DNA of 64,000 bases, taken from the NCBI GenBank assembly GCA_038373865.1, contig JAXGGA010001160.1, positions 62,001 to 126,000 of the forward strand, given 5' to 3'. Position 1 is the stretch's first letter. Each line of letters opens with the position of its first letter. This stretch comes from Uloborus plumipes (taxonomy: Eukaryota; Arthropoda; Arachnida; Araneae; Uloboridae). Below the pieces are notes generated by a model, which worked only from the letters and a program-made list of their open reading frames with translations, did no database searches and was not told the DNA's origin. The position numbers and the translations under genes are program-made. Shown here piece by piece: positions 44,558-55,630 of this stretch.

Positions 44558-46002
44558 TAGTGATGCAACGAATATTCGGCCTATTCGGCCCGTCCGCCGA
44601 AAATCGGCTTCGGCCGAATACCTATTTAACTATTCGGTCTTGGTCGAATTCTGTGCAAAAAAGTATTTAATTTTAGCAATTTGAAAGTTTTAAATATTTT
44701 TAATTATTATTTTAATGTTAAATGGGTATTTTAATTGAAATCTTGTTTTTCTATGATACTTTGCCATTTTTGAGGGTATTCACTAATTTTATTGTCAACT
44801 TAAACTGCATGTACTACAAGCCTTGACCATCTTAACACATAAAATAAATCTATTCAAATCATAGGATAAAGCAGAAAAACAAAGTGTACTTTATCTTGCA
44901 TATTACAAGGGTTGGTATACTTATTTTATCAAACTAATTCTTATACATAAAAGATTTAAATTGATAAAATATAAGCATAAATCATACATAAAACAATCGT
45001 CAGCTCTTTCTTTATCAAAATAAAATACGTATAAAAATGGAATAGTACTATGCTTCTTTCCAAATCTTTTATTTAAAAAAAATTGAATATGATAATTTAA
45101 AATATAAAAATAGCATTGTTAATTTCCCTACATAACATTTTAAAAATATTCTTTGCACTTGTGAAAATCATATAGCTGAGTTTTTTCTGTGCACACATAT
45201 TATGATGCAAAAAACATTTTTAGGAGATAGGTCTCCTTTTTTTTCTTTTCTTAAAACTTTACCAGATTTGGAAAATAAGTGTTACATTTGGTACATGTAG
45301 TGAACATCTTCTGAAATGCACTTTCTGGCCTGTTAAGATAGGTTAGGAAATTTAATTCTCATAACTTAAAACCATTTCGTTTTTCCAAATTAGGTTTCTA
45401 AGAACGATAACAGTCAGTTTTTCTCTTGGTGCCTACAGGGATAAAAGTCTAGATTTTTCTAAATATAATAATATTTTCTGTACTGGAATACCTTCAAATA
45501 TTAACACTTCTCATAGAGAAATATGGTTTGTTGCTGCCAATTTCGGTAAATGTAAACACTAAATACAATAAAAAATTATATGATTCATTTCCATACTGAA
45601 TAATTTCAGTTTATTTTTTCCCTTATTTATTTGGAAGAGCTTTATGAAATACTTTTTTAGAAGCTTAAATATAGACCTCTGATCTTTAAGAACAATTGGT
45701 AAGGAAATACATTCTTCTTTGGTCTTCTTTTTTAGTAATTTTTTGGCCGAATATGACCGAATATTTTTGAAGATTGAACTAAAGCTACCATTTTCAAAAA
45801 AATTGCTCCAAATTAAAAAAAAAAAATCTTTAATAATGTCTATTGAACTCATAACCATACAAAAGTATACTTTAAATCTAACATGAGCTTTGTTTATTAA
45901 CAAAAACAAGTAAACTATTCGGCGGCCGAATAGCCGAATATTCGGAATTGAGTTTGGCCGAATATTCGGTATTCGGCCAATTTATTATTCGTTGCATCCC
46001 TA
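44558..46002. mobile_element. 1.45-kb hAT element with exact 8-bp TSD
   Basis: Ends TAGTGATGCAACGAATA and, reversed, TAGGGATGCAACGAATA, 16 of 17 identical, then repeated attcggc / gccgaata words at both ends. Target duplication atacttat is exact (44550-44557 and 46003-46010). The interior is AT-rich. The 116-codon minus-strand frame (45559-45909) is low-complexity and lacks hAT dimerisation or DDE features. The ends recall the element at 13007-13755 (TAGGGATGCA), which suggests two subfamilies of one hAT group. Confidence 0.92.
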
Positions 46003-46104
46003 ATACTTATAATTCATTTTCTGGTTAAGCATTTGATTTGAGACTTGATATGCAATCTGAAAAATGCTGTAGTCATTTTTACGATGATAGTTTCAGTCTA
46101 TATA

Positions 46105-46425
46105 TATAAAAATGGATGTATGTGTGTTTGTTTATTTGTATGTGTTACGGCCAAAGCCCGAAGTCCGGCCACTTCGCGCATTGGCCGGGGCGTGTGGCCA
46201 ATGTCCGATGTACTGGAAATGAATTGCGTATATGCGACTTTGGCCAGCCACTTTGCGAAGTGGCCGGAACTCTCTGGCCAATGTGCGATGTGCTTGCTGT
46301 TCGATGCAGTTGCACTTCCAAGTGCTCAACAAATCGCTGCAGTTGTAAAAATAAAACTTTTGTGCAATATTCGAAATGCCATAACAATTCGTCTTGTTGT
46401 GTCAAATATTGACTCATAATGTTCT
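46105..46425 (-). repeat. GC-rich repeat with TTCGCGAA palindromes (left block)
   Basis: It starts tatataaaaatggatgtatg, then tgtgtttgtttatttgtatg and ttacggccaaagcccgaag. It then contains GGCCACTTCGCGCATTGGCC (46167-46186) and AGCCACTTTGCGAAGTGGCC (46246-46265). The AT-rich edge, reversed, matches the ACAAACAAACA...TATATAT tail of the repeat at 18364-19085. The overlapping frames (up to 124 codons) are repeat-borne. Confidence 0.6.
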
Positions 46426-46626
46426 GTAATAAACTAATTGAGTAGATAATGTGATTATATTTTTGTTTGTTAGTTTGTTTTCTTCTAGGGAGAGGAAATT
46501 TTCATAAGAGACCATGAGTTTTCTAGTATTGTGAGATCTTCACGCTACTACCCACCTTGGCCTTTTTTCCGATGGACGATCCTAGGTGCCTAAGAGTGCG
46601 GATTCGTCCCAAAAACTACTCTGTGG

Positions 46627-48077
46627 CAGTAGCGGATTGTAGGGGGGGGGGGGGGCTTCCAAAGGGATAAAAATAATTTTACTATGTGTTTAATGTTCAA
46701 TTGCTTTTTAATTTCTCCATAACATTCGTAAAAAATTTTGAACTATGTCTTTAACAAAAAAAAAAGATCATGCACAGCATATTTGAATAACATCACTTTG
46801 GTTTGATATGGGAATAATATAGCAATCAGGGGTTAGACAGAGTAAAAGAATACATAAAACTCAGGGTTTGCGAAATCAATGGTACATAATATATATCACG
46901 ATTCATTCATTAATTCATCTATGATGGAAAAAAGTGACGATTTCGTTTTGATAATTTTTTGTTTTAAATCATATTGACAGTTGTTTCTAAATAATACCGT
47001 GCATCATTTACTAATTAGGTTAATTAATATCGAATCATTTGACATAATTTTTAATACAATGTTTCCCAACCTTTTTGAGCTCATCGCCCCCTTCAAGACG
47101 CTGACTGACACCTATCCCCCCCCCCCCCTTCCTCTAAAAAACAATAAGTTGACCCAATTGAACATCGATATCATTAAAAATATAAGCACCTAACTTTAAT
47201 TTGAAGTAAAATGTACTCAATAAAGCAATTATAACCAATCACTTCTAAACTTAAAATACCTTTATTCTTTTTTCCTTTCACAAAGTGAACTGATATATAA
47301 CTGAAGCATTTGAAGGGAAACATCTAAAATTTTCGACGTACTTTTCAAAAAACAGAAGTACATTTTTCAAGAAATGTTATTTTCTTTTCTACACTAGACT
47401 CTGGGGGAACTAAAATCGTTGAAACTAAAAATTTGAATTAAAACAAATTGACAATTTGAAAATTTATAAAATTAGCAATAAATGACAAAATACTTCCTAA
47501 GGTTCATCCTAGGTGCAAGGAGGAAGCTCTTGAACTTTAATTTTAAGTTCAATTAGTTTTATTCGAATTCAAAAAGCGCAAAAAATATATTAAAGGTTTT
47601 TAATTAATTTCTTCGTTAATTAATGTCATCAGAAAACGCCACCTAGCTCCGATCAACTCTGAACAACCGATTTCGTACATGTTTACAATTTCGGTTTTCG
47701 CTAGTTTTATTTCTACTGTTTTTTCTCTTCTAAATACCCATCGTCCTTTAAGAATTTACCGCCTCTTTGAGGAGTCCAATCGCCCTTCAGGAGCAATCGT
47801 CCCCATGCTGGGAAACACTTGTTTAATAGTTGATCGACTTAAAATGTTAAAAAAATAAAAAAATATCCGCCATAGATTCGAAGTAAATTAGTACACGTAT
47901 GTAATCCTTCTGCACTTTAAAGTAGATTAATTGACTTATGTTTTTTTTCTCCCCCCCCCCCCCCCGTTTTTTTATTTAGAGGAACTTTGTGAGAATTTTT
48001 TTTATAAAAAATGTAGGGGAGAAGCACTTTTTACTTTTCTGGGCCCCCCACAAAAATTATTTCTGTATCCGCCCCTG
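46627..48077. mobile_element. 1.45-kb hAT element with exact 8-bp TSD, host of another hAT
   Basis: Left CAGTAGCGGATTGTAGGGGG, right reversed CAGGGGCGGATACAGAAAT. Duplication ctctgtgg is exact (46619-46626 and 48078-48085). A 765-bp hAT-like element sits inside (47057-47821), leaving about 680 bp. No transposase. Confidence 0.9.
47057..47821. mobile_element. hAT-Charlie-like element nested in a hAT
   Basis: Left CAATGTTTCCCAACCTTTTT, right reversed CAAGTGTTTCCCAGCATGGG, the terminal style of Charlie-type elements. Flanking tttaata occurs on both sides (about 47050-47056 and 47822-47828). The words atcgcccccttc (left) and aatcgcccttcag (right) recur. Poly-C at 47117-47127. No transposase. Confidence 0.75.
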
Positions 48078-48179
48078 CTCTGTGGCAGATAAAATGTGAT
48101 TATCATTAGCATTATGGTAAACAAGCACAAAATGTGACATGTGAAAAAAGTCATGACACACAACATGCGTCACTACCTT

Positions 48180-48500
48180 TTTTTCTAACTTTGGCCGATC
48201 GCTTCTAGCCAGTTCGCGAACTGGCTGGCCAAAGCCCGAAATCAAGGAAAGATCGGACTTTGGCCGGTCATTTTGAGGCGATATTGGCCATTTCGCGAAG
48301 TGGCCGGCCAATTCGCGAACTGGCCGATTTCGGGCTTTGGCCGTAACATATGTATGTTTGTTCCTTATACAAATCCAGTTTTCGTCGGATTTTTATCAAA
48401 CTTGGCACAGAGGCTCCTCGATGCACAGAATTTACATAGGCGGGGTTTTGAAATTAAAAAAAAAATCCAAAAAGCTCAAATTTCAAATTTTTTTTCTCAA
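48180..48500 (+). repeat. GC-rich repeat with TTCGCGAA palindromes (right block)
   Basis: Palindromes AGCCAGTTCGCGAACTGGCT (48207-48226, perfect), GGCCATTTCGCGAAGTGGCC (48286-48305) and GGCCAATTCGCGAACTGGCC (48306-48325), the last two head to tail. The block ends with gggctttggccgtaacatat, then gtatgtttgttccttataca. It is inverted relative to the block at 46105, and the hAT 46627-48077 lies between them, so the two blocks may be one element split by that insertion. Confidence 0.6.
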
Positions 48501-48504
48501 AATA

Positions 48505-48900
48505 GCCATCTTCTTTCAATTTTGAATAGGGTTGGGCATTTTGCTTGGGACAGTGGCAAAAACTTGTAAAAACCGGCAAAAATGAAAAATTGAGACACTG
48601 GCAAAGTTGGTTCCATCACACTCCTTTTCCTTAATTGACCGTAAAAACTTTTCCGTGTTGTTTTATGTCTTGGCGGCTCATGATTGTGTGCGTTTTGAAT
48701 ACTCTTAATATTTTCATCTTCAATTATTATAGATGCCTTACACTTGCTCTCCGCTCATTTCCAGTAGTGTTTACTTTTTACTTTCCTATTAATCCTATAC
48801 ATGTGATCTTGATAAATTAAAAGTTGGCCTCCCCGGCTCGATTCGATGTGTCGGATACTCTTTTTGAGATGTTATCGACCTTACAGAAAGCAGGAGTAAA
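48505..48900. other. Interior of the 5.2-kb TA element, nothing further recognised
   Basis: No protein or repeat signal. The 91-codon minus-strand frame at 48817-49092 has no recognised motif. Confidence 0.4.
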
Positions 48901-49169
48901 AAAATGGCTGACGTATAACACAACCTCTAGTGGAAAGGGGGCAAAAAAATCCCTGCAAAACCCTTCTTGAAATCCGGAAGTGGCCACTTTCTTTTGATTG
49001 ACGTTATCTCTCTCCGTAGGGCGTGACCCACCCATCAAAGTAGCTCGCGTTATCAGTTTTAGGCGAAATACAGTGCACACCGATTTTATCATTTTACTGT
49101 GGGCTCAAGTAGCCCTCTTGTGGGTCCAAGTAACCCTCTTGTGGGTCCAAGTAACCCTGATTTACGGTA

Positions 49170-50580
49170 GCTTATATGAAATTGTAATATAGTTAAAATC
49201 ATCTAGATATTTTTGATGCGCGAAAGTAATTGCGTCAACAACTTTTGAGTTAAAGGGTTAAAAATAAAGTTGTAGTATTTTTTTACAAAATAAGTCTCAG
49301 ATTACCCAGAGATTTGTATTGAAGAAGAAATTTTGCATTGTTTTTACATTTACTTAAGTAGCTTTAAACCGTCTGCTCTAATCCGCAATTAACGGGATTT
49401 TGTGAGGATGCAATTGCTGGATAAAAACTTCATACGGTACAAAACGGATTTTTGAAAAGTAAAAAACGTTTCTGAGTTTTCATGAATTTACGTAAAATGG
49501 AAAAAACCACATGAGTATGTTGCATTTATCCAAAACTTAGGGGTAATTTAGAACCATTTGGGAAATGCCACATGTAAAATGAATAACTTTGTTCGACGTA
49601 GTGCAACTTCAAGGCAGAAAACTAAAATGTCTAAATGCTTCTAAAATCCCCATTTTTATTTCGTAATATTACAACATTTCCTTACTTTATTATATTTCTA
49701 TGGAACAGTGGTGCTTAACCTTTTTCTACCCGAGAGAGTGACGTACCTTACATTCAAATGAATGGGGGGGGGGATCAGAGAAAATTAAAATGTATTTAAA
49801 TTTTCTGAAAAACATGGTAAAAAATTAGAAAGGGAAAAAAAGAAATACAATTACGCAGCAAAAATAGTTTTTATCATTATTACATGTTTATTTCACTAAT
49901 ACGGAATTTTCATCTTCTTCTTTTTTGAAATTTTTGTTCAATTTATGCCTTTTTTCTCCAAATTTGAAAACAATCGTTCTTAATATAGAGTGAAGATGAT
50001 CAGCTACTTTGTCAGGTTCTTAACACAGCTATTGATTTGCAACATTGAACATAATAACGGGCCACATTTATCAGCTTAGCGGGCAGTTAGGTGGGCATGC
50101 ATAGATTATTACAATGAAGGACCAAATATTTAAAATGCTTCAAATCAGCATTCAAGAGCAGAATTGCCATATAAATTTGTGACTTAAAAGAATCCTAATA
50201 CTTATTATAGCATTCCAGTAAGGCTCAGCAGTGGGTTTTCTACACTTTCTCAAAAATATTATGAGGCTCAAAGTTTATACACACGGTTTTAAACTAGCCG
50301 AAATGCCAGTAATCTTTCTGAACGTACCATGGACATTGAAACACAATATCATATACAGGGTGTCCACAAACTAGTTGGTAAAAATTATTGATTTATCGAA
50401 TATAATTTCAAAGGGAAAGAATGAGATGACATATGGTTGTAAGATAGAGAAACTGTCCAAGTTTACCATTGTGATAAATGTTCGAGGAGACTTCTTTTCG
50501 TCACTTTGCAAATGTAAATGTAATATTGGCAAATTAGTTCTTGTCACAAATTTGTCATCACGTTTCCGTCAATCAAATTA
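49170..50580. other. Noncoding stretch with a hAT left end at 49706
   Basis: CAGTGGTGCTTAACCTTTTT at 49706-49725, then ctacccgag, is a Charlie-like hAT left terminus followed by a G run (49764-49773). No right end was found. At 50354 acagggtgtccacaaact resembles a mariner-type end but has no partner. Confidence 0.4.
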
Positions 50581-50585
50581 ATTGC

Positions 50586-50766
50586 TGTTCAGATTCTTGA
50601 TTTAGTTCAGGAAATAGCTGAGTGAAACTCACTTGGTATCAAGTGAAAATGTCGCGTCAAAACGTTGCAGTGAAAAATGACATTATGCAACACTCGGACT
50701 TATACCAAGTTATTTTACACTCAGTCATTTCCTGTATCCATTCCTGAACTAAATTAAGAATATGAA
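50586..50766. repeat. ~180-bp imperfect palindrome
   Basis: gttcagattcttgatttagt and tcaggaaatagctgagtg in the left arm pair with cactcagtcatttcctg and actaaattaagaatatgaac in the right arm, and acttggtat pairs with ataccaagt. The right arm carries a ~10-bp insertion (tatccattcc). It has foldback-like structure; no ends with TSD were seen. Confidence 0.7.
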
Positions 50767-50769
50767 CTT

Positions 50770-52980
50770 CAGTCAAGTTGATTAACGAAGTGGTTTAGCC
50801 AGGAGGGTGGGTTTTGGGGTCAAAACCCCTCCCAGAATCCTTGGTTTTAGCACATATTTCCAATTCTCATCAGTTTACATACACGTAATGTTGTTTATGA
50901 TTAAAATTCCACCCAGAAGGTAATGTTTGGTTGTTTGACTAGATCGACGGAAGCACGCCAATAAATCTGTGGCAAGAACTAATGAGCCCCGATGGGATAT
51001 TTACAGAGTACTGAAAGGAAGTCACATCGAGCATTTGTCATAATGGTAAACTTGGGATATTTCTTTATACTACAACAATGTATACTGTTATTTTTTTTCT
51101 CTTGTAAATTACGTTCAATGAATTATTCTTTTTAATCAACTGATTTGTATCGCAAAAATTTCCTTTTGCACTGCCAGTAAAATCCTATAGCACCGCGGCC
51201 CCCAATAGCTCTGATGGCCTACACGTCAATTGTGTGCAAAATACCCTTCTTCACATGCTTATACCGGCATGTATTGTATTTGAGATTGTGTTGCACAGGC
51301 ACCTTAATGTAAACCGTTGATGTTGACAGAAAAACTTCATCAACTTTCCCTCTTCCTTATTTTTTGCTGGAGAGACGCATAAGCCCCTTTTAGACCAGCA
51401 GGCCTAATGACATGTCAACGGTAGCACAGGCTCTATGTGAGCTATGGGCCCCCAATTTCAGAAGGTGAACATTTTAAACTGCAATAGTGACATTTAAAGT
51501 AAAAATTCATAACATCAAGAATCTTCATGGAAAATATAAAAATTAATTAAAAATATAATAAGTAGAGCGAATGATGTATTCTAAATGTCGGACTGCGGGT
51601 CAGATACAGTTGGATGCCAAGTTTGAATAAATACAAAGCATCTGGCGTTCAGATGCAACTCTGTTACATCTCTGTTTAAATGAAAAACAATGAACGAATA
51701 TAAATTATTTTCGTTAGAAATTTATACAATGGGCGAAACAATTATTTAGCACCCAAGATATGAAAAGAATAGCCAGAGAAAGAAACAACAATTTCTCTGG
51801 TGCTAGAAAACATACAAAGAAGCAATTAATTACAAGGCACAATGACATCTAAGCAGTGTCCACAAGACATAAAGAATAAAACGCAATACTCTTTCCATGT
51901 CAAAACACGTAAGAAAAAAAAATCGCACGATAAATTGTACGAGTAGATATACAATTAAGTACTACTGTTGTGAAAGAATGTTAGTTTCGTAGTAAATATT
52001 CTCCAACAATCTAAAAGATGAAAGTTTATCATCAGGGGCAGGGGTGTGGTATTACCTTTTGGAAACTAAAGTTCGTCATAGAGTTGGCTTTAAAATCTGG
52101 TATCCTGCCAGTATTTAGGAACTAAACAGTGTCAGTGCCTTTCGTTTCTGTAATTGAATTTAGTTACCACCCTCTTCATACACCCAAACTTGTTTTCCAT
52201 TCGGTGTTGAACGTGTAATTTCCATCTGGAATGGGTGGATAAGAATCTGCAGCCAAACTGATAACATTTTTACATCAATCAAAATCATTGCAGGAAACGT
52301 CAATGGATTGACTCTTGTGAGACGGACACGAAAAAGATGTAAGTTACGTAAAGTTTTCTACCAACTGAATTAAAACACTATTATTATTCCTCTAGTTGCC
52401 TCCGTGTCTTTGTGATAGAAGCTTTACTTCCTAAGCAGTTCGAAGTAGGTTTGATTTCCACCTGTGCTTGGTGTTATTTCCTTCTCTTTTGGTAGTGAAT
52501 CTTCCTGGTGTTCTCTTGTATCTAAAATAAATAAAGTCCAACCTCTCGAGACAAATTGCATCCTATCTTTCACTAGTCTTTACTAAGAATACTACAACAA
52601 TAGTATTACTCTATGTGACGTCAGAGTTCAGTATGAAGTAATAAAGATGCTTTAAGGGGGGAGATAATCGCGGGGCCAGAAAACGAGAGATGGGTAGGCT
52701 CTCGGGTAGAGCAATCCGGTGTAAATGTCTGACAGTGTAATTGTATAAAAATGTGTGTGTTTGTAAAGAATTTGTGTAATTTTTGAAGAATTGTGGACGA
52801 ATTTAGAGGGAAGTGTTGTCGGGTACATTGTAACGTTACTCTACTTAATGAATTGAAAATTACTAAAAATTTAGTTTTGAAACATTAATAAGTTCTTCGC
52901 CATCATTTAGAAATTATTGATTTGTCACGACAAAAGCTAACAATGAACTCGAGTGAAAATAGAAAAGAAAGATTTGAGGC
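50770..52980. other. Noncoding stretch, nothing firmly supported
   Basis: tagccaggagggtgggtttt, then ggggtcaaaacccctccc at 50797-50835, has a hAT-like G-rich hairpin but no partner end. A full CRE-like TGACGTCA is near 52617. No coding frame accepted. Confidence 0.4.
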
Positions 52981-52984
52981 CATT

Positions 52985-53450
52985 TACTTTGCTTGTTCAT
53001 TCACCATTTACCTCTAGTTCGTAACGGACCATACTGGATCCTGCATTCGTTTCGGGTCCCTCTCCTAACGGACTAAGAGGGGGTGTTGACGCCCTTTTAA
53101 GAACCATTCTTTTAGCTATGTGAATAAAGAAAAGCACATAACATCCTGTTTTCCGCTTTGCAATAAATCCTCCCGAAAGAGACAAACAATGGGATGTCGA
53201 GCCTCCCAAAAAAGCTGGTGGATGCATCGGCCCATGCTCACATAATGGTTAGAGCATGACGTCACTTCTGAACAGGTATCCCACGTGAGTCCGGTGACTC
53301 AATGGTGAGAACCACCCCGGCATCCATTCACTCCTTCCCACGAAGTTCGTCGGGCGGAAAGAAGTGACAACTCAAATCGCGGAAGTGATTCTTGTGATGC
53401 CCTCCAACGTATTCATTTGTTGCTGCCATCGCGGTAAAACGAAAACGGCA
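52985..53450. promoter_or_regulatory. GC-raised patch with CRE and E-box-like motifs
   Basis: ATGACGTCAC at about 53256-53265 is a full CRE. cccacgtgag at about 53280 is an E-box (CACGTG). Several CpG-containing words (gcatcggccc, gtcgggcgg, atcgcgg) cluster here. Two minus-strand frames (76 and 69 codons) have no motif. Regulatory function is only suggested by motif density. Confidence 0.3.
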
Positions 53451-53454
53451 CGTT

Positions 53455-54105
53455 TTAATTAATCCGTGAAAGATGCGTAGAAGAAGGGAGAGATTAGTGG
53501 GACTGAGAATTGATGTGCTCTTGAATTTTTGAAGCATTAGGGGGTACTGAAAAGAAAAAAAATTTTTGCAAACAAATTAATTTTTGAGTTTTAACTTTTA
53601 ACATGTTATTGTTACGAGTACCACTAAGATATAAGTCTGCTTTAGCTCAACACACATGAAATAGGTCCAGTCCAGACAGCCATTCACAACACACCGTCAC
53701 ACAGATAATGGACAAGGACAAGGGAAAGTTCGTCCATGCCGTAGCTGAGGTTTGTACTCGGAAACTTCCCATCCTAGTAAGACTTTTATAACCACTAGAC
53801 AAGGTGGTCGGCACCTATTATGTCATTAACCACATCTTTTCGCCATGTAGGGGTCAAATTTCCAATACGAAATCAATATGAACCAACTAGTTTTGGAGAA
53901 AAATGTCTGAAGATGGCATTTTGAATATTTGCCAAACTTAAATGATGCTGTCACTTATAACGTGTTGAACATTGGCAATATATTGGTACTAGATACTTGG
54001 AGAAAACGTATCTTTTCATACAACAAACCATCTTTATAGGGCTTAAAGTTTCCACCACACAGCGTTTTAAAACCAGATTAACTATACATTGTATAGCCAA
54101 ACGAA
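53455..54105. other. Noncoding stretch, nothing supported
   Basis: No feature recognised. Confidence 0.45.
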
Positions 54106-55170
54106 ATTAAAAGTAGGGTGAGTTCTGGTAAGTGCGTACCCTTTTTTTTAAAGATCATGTTCTCAAGGATGCTGCTCCGTTGAAAAATCTTGTACACTCA
54201 CAATTTTTTTATAGTTTTCTTTCCAGATCCTTTACTAAGATGTTCAAGCATATAATGTGTCAAATAAACCATAAGTATAGGTTTTGTGACCTAGTTTATG
54301 ACACCTATTCTAAGGTACGCACTTTCCCTATCTAGCGGGGTAAGTGCGTCCACCTTAAATTATGTGAATATGAGCAGGAAAAAACTTCTGGCACATATTA
54401 AATATGTTAGGTAGTTGCCTTGGGATAATTCCTAATACTAGAGATCAGCACTTGCTTGCATGGATGAAACGCAATCAGTGATATCCCACGTGTCTTACGA
54501 ACAACTGTGATTTGAAGTTTGAGAGAGTTGTGTCTGTGATTCTTCCTTTGTCCTTTTAATAAGACCAAGTGAGCAAATGTAAGTTGTTTTTATTTAGTAA
54601 TAATCACTTATAGTATACATAGTTTATTTTGGTTTAATACATTAAACAGTCGGCGTTCAAGCCAGGGTTCGCACTTACCCCTTCTTAAATGTAAAATGAG
54701 ATATGTGCGTCCAATAGCATTGTTGTAAGTGCGTACCCCTGTGATTTTCTTTAATTCTATTTGTATGGTAGATCGTTAGGTGATCTGAATGAACAATTCG
54801 TTTTTTTTTTTTTTAATAAATACGGTTTTAATATTTTTCTTATTAGAAACAGCAGAAGTAAGAGAAAACACAAAATAAAGAGCAAAAAATAAATAAATAA
54901 AAATAAAATTAATAAATAAATAATTGATCATGATATGATACTTGTACTTTTTTTTTCTTGTACATTGAAATTGTTTTTTACAAGGTGTTCTTAATTTTCT
55001 TAAATATAATTTTTTCATTATTTCACCTTTGTTTTCTGAATCAGTAAGTGTTTCACTTAATTTCATTGCTTAATTTGTGATTCTGGTTTAAATTAAGTAT
55101 AGCTTATGATCGCTATTTTCAACGAAAAATGTACTAACTGATACTTAAAAGCCAATATATTTCAGAAATA

Positions 55171-55346
55171 CAGTCGACGCTCGATATAACGTCCGTCTCC
55201 GTCCTACAGAAAACGGTCTTTATAACGAGTGGTCGCTGTAAGAGGTAGAACATAGAGTATATTGGGATACAGTTGGGGATTTTCTCACCGGTCGTTATAT
55301 TGGGATGGTCTTTATAACGTGTGGTCGTTATAACGAGCGTCGACTG
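55171..55346. mobile_element. 176-bp pogo/Tigger-like MITE, TA-flanked
   Basis: Left CAGTCGACGCTCGATATAAC, right reversed CAGTCGACGCTCGTTATAAC, 19 of 20 identical. TA flanks at 55169-55170 and 55347-55348. The interior repeats ggtctttataacg and gtggtcg words in both orientations. The CAGTCGA...TATAACG end style is that of pogo/Tigger-type miniature elements. It is inserted inside the 54116-56012 element. Confidence 0.92.
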
Positions 55347-55486
55347 TATTGAATAAAATTGAAATCTTACGCCGCATTCAATGTAAATATAAACACTTGA
55401 TAGAAATGACGTCGGATTTATAATCTGCTAATAAAAGAGTTATAAGCAAAATTAAAGGTAAATTATGAGAGTCGGATTTTTCACGT

Positions 55487-55630
55487 AATGGTACAAACTT
55501 GCCTCATCATAATGGTACGCACTTGCTCTGAATAATAGTACGCATATGCCTCATGATAGTGGTACGCACTTGCCCCATCAAAATGGTACGCACTTGCCCC
55601 ATCAAAATGGTACGCACTTACCCCCACCTT
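55487..55630 (+). repeat. 24-bp direct-repeat iteron array
   Basis: Six consecutive units of the form ggtacgcacttgcccc plus atcaaaat, at steps of about 23-25 bp, the last three nearly identical. The first two to three units are decayed (ggtacaaacttgcctc, agtacgcatatgcctc). Confidence 0.9.

Larger units (their letters stand above)
43989..49167. mobile_element. 5.2-kb TA-flanked TIR element hosting nested insertions
   Basis: The left end CCGTAAATCAGGGTTACTTG, then gaccc, is matched perfectly in reverse over 25 bp at 49143-49167. TA lies on both sides (43987-43988 and 49168-49169). The word gggtccaagtaaccc or a near copy occurs three times at the right end and, inverted, twice at the left, as direct sub-terminal repeats. 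Subtracting the two hAT insertions (44558-46002 and 46627-48077) and the GC-rich repeat blocks leaves about 1.5-2 kb of its own sequence. No DDE transposase frame was found, so it is non-autonomous or dead. A Tc1/mariner/pogo-type origin is inferred from the TA target. Confidence 0.8.

Noticed and set aside
45559..45909. 116-codon frame inside a hAT element, possible transposase remnant
   Set aside because: Lys/Phe-rich low-complexity sequence with no hAT dimerisation or catalytic signature.
46045..46419. 124-, 98- and 90-codon frames with Cys-rich stretches
   Set aside because: All overlap the same GC-rich palindromic repeat on both strands; cysteine content follows from TGT/TGC-rich repeat words.
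50354..50371. Mariner-like terminal word acagggtgtccacaaact
   Set aside because: No inverted partner was found within several kilobases.
55487..55630. CRISPR-like array
   Set aside because: Units of about 24 bp repeat almost entirely, including the would-be spacers, and sit inside a eukaryotic transposon.
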